DNA from: Adenanthera pavonina
Taxonomy: Eukaryota > Streptophyta > Magnoliopsida > Fabales > Fabaceae
NCBI GenBank assembly: GCA_026686845.1
Contig: JAIVEN010000001.1
Location: forward strand, 36,944,001-37,008,000
Length of the DNA stretch: 64,000 nt
Reading direction: 5' to 3'
Every line of letters starts with the position of its first letter. The first letter of the stretch is position 1. The notes under the pieces were generated by a model that was not told the origin of the DNA, searched no databases, and saw only the letters and a list, made by a program, of their open reading frames with translations. Below are positions 58,329 through 64,000 of the stretch, one piece after another. The position numbers and the translations under genes were made by a program.

Positions 58329-59302
58329 AGCAGTGATTCCAGATGATTTGGGAAGGTAAAAGAGGTTTAGAATAGGCCGAAAAGAGGTTTGAGTCTAGGA
58401 AATTAAATGGGACTTTGAAGATTTTGTAAAGCTTAAGGAGTATGAATCGAGGTTTTTAGGATAGGGTTTGGTTTCCCACACAGGGTTTTGCTAAAAATTA
58501 GAGAATCATGTATATAGTCTCGAGGTTATGCGCATAACCTATGGTGGTTATGTGAATAACAAGCTTTAGAAAGTGTAAGTAAGGGCACGGTTTGCTGGGT
58601 TACGCTAATAAGGTCCTTAGGTTGTCCACATAACCAAGTTGAGACAGAGGGGAGAAGAGAAGAGTTATTTGGACAAACACCCCATGTTATCATGAAAAGG
58701 TGTTTCACACAAAGCATAGAGAAAATTGGCAAACAATAGGTTATCTAGATCACCTTGCCACCTTATGTGAATAATGTTCTTACTTTGAGAACTTCTTCTC
58801 TGGATGTAACATTATGTGAATAATGTTCTTACTTGGTAGGCAGATTATCTTGAAATCAAATTACACAATGCACACATAGAGAAGCAAACAAAGCAGGTTG
58901 TCCACATAAGGTGAAGACCTTATCTGGATATCGAGTTCCACAGAGACTAGAAGTTCACAAAAGCTCTCATTTTCATGAAAATCCTCATATCTTATCTGAA
59001 AAACCTCACACACAGAGACTATGGTCACAAAAAAATTAACTCATTTTCAGCATAAGGCTATGGGGTTATGCGAATTAACCATATTTGAAAAGCTCATAAA
59101 CACTTATAGATAGCTGTGTTATCCGCATAAGCCTCTTCTTTTCACCATAACTTCATTTCAACATGCAGGATGCTTCATTTCATCAAATTTTTATTATTTT
59201 GAATCAAGAAATACCTGCAAAACAAACTTCTAGATACTCTGATACTTAAGTTAGTATTGTTATTATCTGAACTATAACCTTAAGAAGGATTTTAGAGAAT
59301 AC
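58329..59302 (-). promoter_or_regulatory. pol-ORF3 spacer of element E with GGTTATGCGGATAACC-type motifs
   Basis: Non-coding spacer carrying the same motif as the E LTR: GGTTATGCGCATAACC (58524), GGTTATGTGAATAAC (58546), GGTTGTCCACATAACC (58620), ATTATGTGAATAATG (58811), GTTATCCGCATAAGCC (59129) and others. The A-D/F-type motif is absent. This repeats the LTR/spacer pairing seen in the other subfamily with a different motif. Confidence 0.6.
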
Positions 59303-59588
59303 TTATAACTCATTGGGATTTACCATTCCTAATTTTCTTCTAATTTTTCTATGTCTATCTTCTGCAAGTGGCTTTATCAGGATGTCTACAAGCTGATCTT
59401 CAAAAGGAATAAACTCCAACTTGACATCACCTTTCAAAATGTCATCTCTTATAAAGTGATGTCTTACTTCAATGTGTTTTGTTCTTGAATCCATAATAGG
59501 ATTCTTTAAGATGTTGATGGCACTTTGATTATCACATCTTATTAGGATTTTCTTCATCTCAATCTCAAGGTCTTTGAGTTGTTGCTTC
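59303..59588 (-). pseudogene. pol: RNase H C-terminus of element E, cut by element F
   Basis: The frame ends LGMVNPNEL-stop at 59303 and contains [21 protein letters not shown] and EVRHHFIRDDILKGDVKLEF, the end of copia RNase H. Coding sequence stops abruptly at 59588 where the LTR of F begins. The remaining pol is beyond F and outside the window. Confidence 0.88.
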
Positions 59589-61248
59589 TGTTAGATAAGC
59601 TGGCTTCCCAAGAAGGGGGTGAATTGGGCAGATTAAAAATTTTCTGTAAAATGTCAAGAAAGTGAAGAAGCAAAGTATGATGGTAAAACAGAGTATAAAT
59701 GAATAAACTATAAATGTAGCAGTAAAGAGAAGAAAACTCATATATTTATCCTGGTTCGGTCTCTCCACTTAACTTACGTCTAGTCCCCAAGTCACCACTT
59801 GAGATTTTCCACTATTCTGCAAGAATTCAATGGGCTTCTTGCACATGCCTCAGTACAAAGATGATGCTCTGTTTCTAGAGCTCACTCTTTCACTCTATGC
59901 ACTCTTAGTAAGTGCTTCCCTAATCCCTTGTGATATCCCCTCACAAGAAAATCTTCCTTCCAGATGAAGATAAGATTGTTTACAATGATTAAACTCCCTT
60001 AAACAGAGTAAATATGAAAGTTGAAGTACAAATATTGAAGTGAGAGAGTAAGAGACTTTGAGTAGATGATTTGGCAGAGTTTCAGTATATACAAAATTAA
60101 AATCGTTACCCACAACTTCAAATGATGTTATGTTTATAGATTTAGGTCTCAACTATACGTTAGAGACAAAATCTATCCCTTGGAGAAGTTATCTAATTAT
60201 TACTCTGAAAAACTATCCACTAACCAACCGCATTTAATGCTTCTGGCACTCTGAAATTCGAATTTCAGTTGGTTAACAGACGAATTTTATAAAACACAAA
60301 GACTAAAGACTTCAACGTTGAATATCCGAAGTTCGTCTGTCATGAAGCAAAGTTCAAATTTTGATCTTTGGAAAATGTTTCTATGTTGTGACATATGAAT
60401 TGTCCTGTTTGAAGACGTTCTGTTAAGTGTGAACAGTATTTTCAATTTGCTACAGTGCCTTTGAAATTCAAATTTTGGAACCCCAAAATTCATCTGTCCG
60501 TAGTTAGCTTACAAGGCATAATAGTTTATCAAATTCAAAATTCGAATTTTCAAAGGACAAAGTTCGTCTATCAGAGAGACCTCTTTTCAGACTTACTTCA
60601 AAATTTGAATTTACAAACATTATCATTTGTATGTCACCATATCATTATAACAGACTCACAAGCTTTGTTTCTGAAATTCAAATTTTCATGTTTAAAGTTC
60701 ATCTATCAGTGAGCAATTTTGAAATCCAATCTAAACTTGGTTTCATATGAACTTTGACATAATTTCAGACGAATTTCTTTAGTTTTCATAAGTTACATTT
60801 TGTCTGAAATTCGAATTTTCAAAACCCAAAGTTCGTCTATTACTGAATGCTCCTTTCAGACATTTATCAAAATTTGAATTTTCTTAGGTCAAAATTCGTC
60901 TGTCAAAGAGACCTCTTTTCAGACTTGTTCATTTTTAGTACGAAATTCGAATTTCCAAAGCCAAAGTTCAAATTTCCAACATGACAGTCCAATATAAACC
61001 TTTCAAACTTCATTTATTGGTGGGTACTTTTCAAATATTTCATGATTTAACCTAAAATCAAGGTTTTAAAACATCCTTTCACTAAATCAAAGTCTTTTAC
61101 CCATATTTAAGCATAATTAATCATCCTATAACTATTCTTGCACAGATTTCTCCAGAATTTCTTCACTTGAGCCTTTTGGGAACCTTTGATATCATCATTC
61201 CAAGCTCTTGAATGTTGGTTTGGAATCATCAAAACTCTTGATTCAACA
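59589..61248 (-). repeat. 3' LTR of element F
   Basis: Plus strand TGTTAGATAAGC...GATTCAACA, 1660 bp. TATA-like CTATAAACA on the minus strand (60139-60131). Motif array with TTCGTCTG and AATTCGAATTT. A single 198-bp region. Very close in length to D's 3' LTR (1656 bp). Confidence 0.9.
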
Positions 61249-61550
61249 TTCTCCCCCCTTTTGATGATGATAAAACAACTTACAAACTAGATTAGTACTT
61301 GGGTTTGCTTCAACAAGCTCCCCCTCAACACATGCATTATATTTCAAAAGATATCATATATTGTAGATCAAGTAAAGAGATTCAAAGATTAACAGGAACA
61401 GATCATTGCAAGTAAGGAATTCTTTCATTTCAACAATCATTGCTTTTACAGAAAACAATTAATGCAAAATAGTTCACAATACATAAACACAAAACACAAA
61501 CAACAAAAACATAGCACAACACAACAAGAGGACCCAAGCCTAAGTTCTAA
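61249..61550 (-). other. Polypurine tracts and 3' untranslated region of element F
   Basis: Minus-strand purine tract at 61262-61249 (plus-strand TTCTCCCCCCTTTT) next to the LTR, and a second at about 61327-61318 (plus-strand GCTCCCCCTC). Same spacing as in C and D. Confidence 0.7.
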
Positions 61551-63750
61551 TCACTTCTTCTTTAACTTGGTCTTCTTGCTGTAAGTCTTTCCAGAAGGCT
61601 CAGCAACAGACTTTCTAGTTCCAGTTTGCTCACTTTTCTCCCTCTTTTTGATATCATCAGAAGGGTGAACAAAATCTGCAGGAAGAGGGATTTGAGACAC
61701 TAGAATAGCTTTAAGAGGCACATGGACAAATGGCATTTTTGGATTAAGCTTTGACAAGGACCCAGAAACTTCAGAACTTGTGTCTTCATCTTCATCATTA
61801 GAAATCTCAAGAAGTTCAGAAATTTCTCGCCTTGTGACTGCCAGTTGGGCCTTTCTTTCCTCAGAGAAACCATAATATGTAACAGGTGAGGGAGCAGAAG
61901 GAGGAAACATTTCTTCAACCCTTATTCTCTGAGCTTGTAAGAGAGCATTATGTGCAATGGCTTCCAGATCAACAAAAGGCACAATGCTCCTTTCTTCATT
62001 TATGGCAGCTGGCATGAATGGTGAAGTGGAGATGGTTGCCACTAATCTCTCTACTTGCTCAGATTCTTATAGGGACAGGATTGACTCTTGAGCATCTGCT
62101 GGAATGGGATCATGAGAGCTTGATTCCCGAGGGCCTTCTTCTTCCATACTGTAGTCCAAGGGAGGACCAGGACTTGGTGTGCTCAGTGTACCAGCAACCT
62201 CAGTATCATCTGCAGCATCATCATGCTCTGAAGAGGCTAGCTCAAAGAGGCTTGGAGGCTCAGGAGTTGGAGACTTAGCAAGTTCAGAGAATCCTGGCTG
62301 AAGTGGAGCTGATGTGGCAGGAACTGCACTCCGAATGTCTTCATATGCATCAGCAACCACTTTCATGTTCTTAGCCAACTGATGAATCTGATCTTGCAGA
62401 TGAGCAAATTTGGCATTTTGCTCATCCTTGATGCTAAGTATGAGTGTAGACAAACTGTCATACAACACAGTGATCTTGGTTGGCTTGGCACGGGAGGAGG
62501 GAGTAAGATGGAATGTGAGTAGGCTTAGATGAAAATGGGACAGGCTGAGAAGGTTGAGGTGTAGGTCTTGTAGGAGCCTCAGAGGTACCTTCTTGCTGTA
62601 TGGAGGTATCTTCAACAAAGAAAAGATCTTCAGATTTTCCTGCTTCCTTCCCAATCCATCTTCCTTCATTTCTCTCAATCCTCATTCTTTGTAGTTCCTC
62701 TTCCTTCAAAATCTCAGTAGGCTTCCCTTTCCCTTTCTCAAGGTGCTGAATTCTAGCATATTGTAGAATTCTGGAAATGATTGCTGCATAAGGGAGTGTG
62801 GAATCTTTCCTCTGATCCCTTGCCTTGATCATGCGCTGGAGTATGATATGTCCCATGTTAATGAGTTTTCCACGCATGATGGCTACCATCACATGTGCCT
62901 CTGCCCTTGTGATCAGATTGAAGCTGCCTCCTTTGTTGAAGAAGATCCTAGACACTATGTAGTGTAGGATCCTCACTTAAGCACAGAGATCAGTGGGCTT
63001 CAGTAAATTTATGGTTGGCATATTCTCCTTTCTTCTGAACAAAGTGTTTAGGATTGTACTCTCCTTGTAGTTTAGAAAGGGGCCACCTTCTTCATCAGTA
63101 GTCTCTGCCTCATTCATATATCCAGAAGCAGTGATGTCAATCTTAAGGCCATCTTGACATGGTATTTCCAATACTTCATTAAGAGTCTCATCTGTGAGCT
63201 AGATGGTCCTTGATCTCAGATTGACCTCCCACTTCTTCTTTTTGTTGTTGTACTTCAAGGAGGCATACCATGTCGTAACCACTTCATCATCATACCTCTC
63301 CAGTATCTCTAACAGATTCTTATATCTTAGCATCCATATTCCAGCATCAAAACTATTAGAGACCAAGAAATCTTCCAAGTTCACATAGTGAGGCTTGATT
63401 ACCTTTTTACTTGCAAACTTGGTTGAGTATTCTTCCTGAATATGAGGAGTGCTCCATAATGGCATTGTTGTGAGTTAGTATTCTCCAGATTTAGTACTGG
63501 AGGAGGAAGTGGAAGCAACTGTATCAGCAGCAGGAACAGGGAATGAAGGTTCTACTTTCTTCGAAGAAAAGGGTCAAGCTTTCTTTGATTCTGCCCTTGG
63601 GGTTGACTTCTGTCATTTGGAGGGAGTTGCCTTGCTTGATTTGGCTTTTCTCTTCGATTTTTCACCCTTTTTTGAGGCATATTAGGATTTGACCGTTCTT
63701 TTTGGTCCCGCCTCTCCTTTTCCAGCTTCAGGATTCTTTACTCTTTCCAT
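61551..63750 (-). pseudogene. ORF3 of element F (putative plant transposon protein)
   Basis: Starts MERVKNPEAGKG and ends KKTKLKKK. It has stops where other copies have Gln or Trp (for example at about 62068, 62978 and 63200) and one frameshift near 62500. Domains as in the other copies: basic N-terminus, middle domain (SGYMNEAE, HYIVSRIFFNKGG, MIKARDQRKDS), coiled-coil-like AKFAHLQDQIHQLAKNM, acidic Pro-rich region, and a basic tail. The last 163 codons are open. It would be a nuclear-type soluble protein by composition; role unknown. Confidence 0.75.
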
Positions 63751-64000
63751 TTACGTGGATGAATGTTTCATAATGAAGCTCAGAATGGGTTTATAAGATG
63801 CGAAAGGGAGTTTAAACAGTAGGAAATGAAGATTTTCGATCAAAATTTATGAGCATTGAAGAGAGAATTTAAATAGAGTCAGAGAAGGAGTGAATAGGGT
63901 TATGTCTGTTCAGAGGAAAACTGTTAGTTTTAACATAAGTAACCGCCTGACAGACGAATTTTGAGGGGTCAAAATTTGAATTTCGAGCAGTTAAAAGTTA
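63751..64000 (-). promoter_or_regulatory. Start of the pol-ORF3 spacer of element F
   Basis: Contains TATAAACC on the minus strand (63795-63788), TTTAAAC, an AACGG-like block (plus-strand AACTGTTAGTTTTAAC and AACCGCCTGAC near 63928-63952), and CAGACGAATTTTGAGG at 63951. Same order as in B and D. Confidence 0.5.

Larger units (their letters stand above)
51878..59588 (-). mobile_element. Copia element E, divergent subfamily, interrupted twice
   Basis: Minus strand: 3' LTR (51878-53566), polypurine tract, ORF3 (53863-58328), spacer (58329-59302), RNase H end (59303-59588). A 2.1-kb solo LTR is inserted in ORF3 at 54813-56950, and element F is inserted in RNase H at 59589. The remainder of E would lie right of F, outside the window. 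Architecture equals A-D and F, but ORF3 is divergent and the short repeated motif is a different sequence (GGTTATGCGGATAACC). Confidence 0.85.
59589..64000 (-). mobile_element. Copia (Sirevirus-like) element F, truncated by window end
   Basis: Minus strand: 3' LTR (59589-61248), polypurine tracts, ORF3 (61551-63750), then the pol-ORF3 spacer to the end of the window. Belongs to the A-D group by LTR, motif and ORF3. Inserted into RNase H of E; the left flank GCTTC (59584-59588) is the expected target-duplication copy, and its partner would be outside. Confidence 0.88.

Noticed and set aside
1..64000. tRNA, rRNA, riboswitch or bacterial operon features
   Set aside because: None seen; methionine-tRNA-like sequences are only retroelement primer sites.

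Overview
This window looks like repeat-rich, probably heterochromatic DNA from a flowering plant, most likely a eudicot. It is AT-rich and dominated by nested LTR retrotransposons. I see no intact host gene. The only host-like coding traces are one exon of a TBC (Rab-GAP) gene, a decayed PIF/Harbinger Myb/SANT-like gene, and an unrecognised fragment.

The main component is a Ty1/copia lineage with Sirevirus-like architecture: LTR of about 1.6-2.2 kb, Met-tRNA-type primer site, gag with two zinc knuckles, protease, integrase, RT, RNase H, a spacer of about 1 kb, a third ORF of about 730 codons (ORF3), a doubled polypurine tract, LTR. Copies named here are: A (minus, 1-5670, cut by the window start), B (minus, 3435-10727, sharing an LTR with A), C (plus, 10738-17636, inverted to B), D (plus, 30726-42479, complete with both LTRs and target duplication AGTGT), E (minus, 51878-59588, a divergent subfamily), F (minus, 59589-64000, inserted in E's RNase H and cut by the window end), and a decayed lone LTR G (24446-25977). 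All carry stops or frameshifts, mostly C-to-T/G-to-A changes.

Other regions: 17637-18650 is a PIF/Harbinger remnant interrupted by the B/C complex. 18651-22400 is largely unrecognised, with the TBC exon and short duplications. R1 is a repeat of about 2.9 kb starting TGTAACACC-like, probably a Ty3/gypsy-type LTR; it occurs at 22400-24425, 26931-29850 and 43500-46386, with 5'-end fragments at 3441-3703 and 46766-47400. Tandem repeats of about 165 bp lie against R1 5' ends. A different copia element (H) was split by D. 48150-49000 holds repeats of about 320 bp, 49311-51594 is a near-identical 1142-bp tandem duplication, and 54813-56950 is a 2.1-kb solo LTR inside E's ORF3.

The most notable structures are two. 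First, the spacer before ORF3 resembles the element's own LTR promoter (same motif array, same AACGG-rich block, then a TATA-like box about 40 bp before the ORF3 start). The motif itself differs completely between the A/B/C/D/F group and E, yet in each group it is present in both LTR and spacer. Second, B and C form a palindrome of about 14 kb centred on a short hairpin native to the element, suggesting fold-back DNA synthesis.
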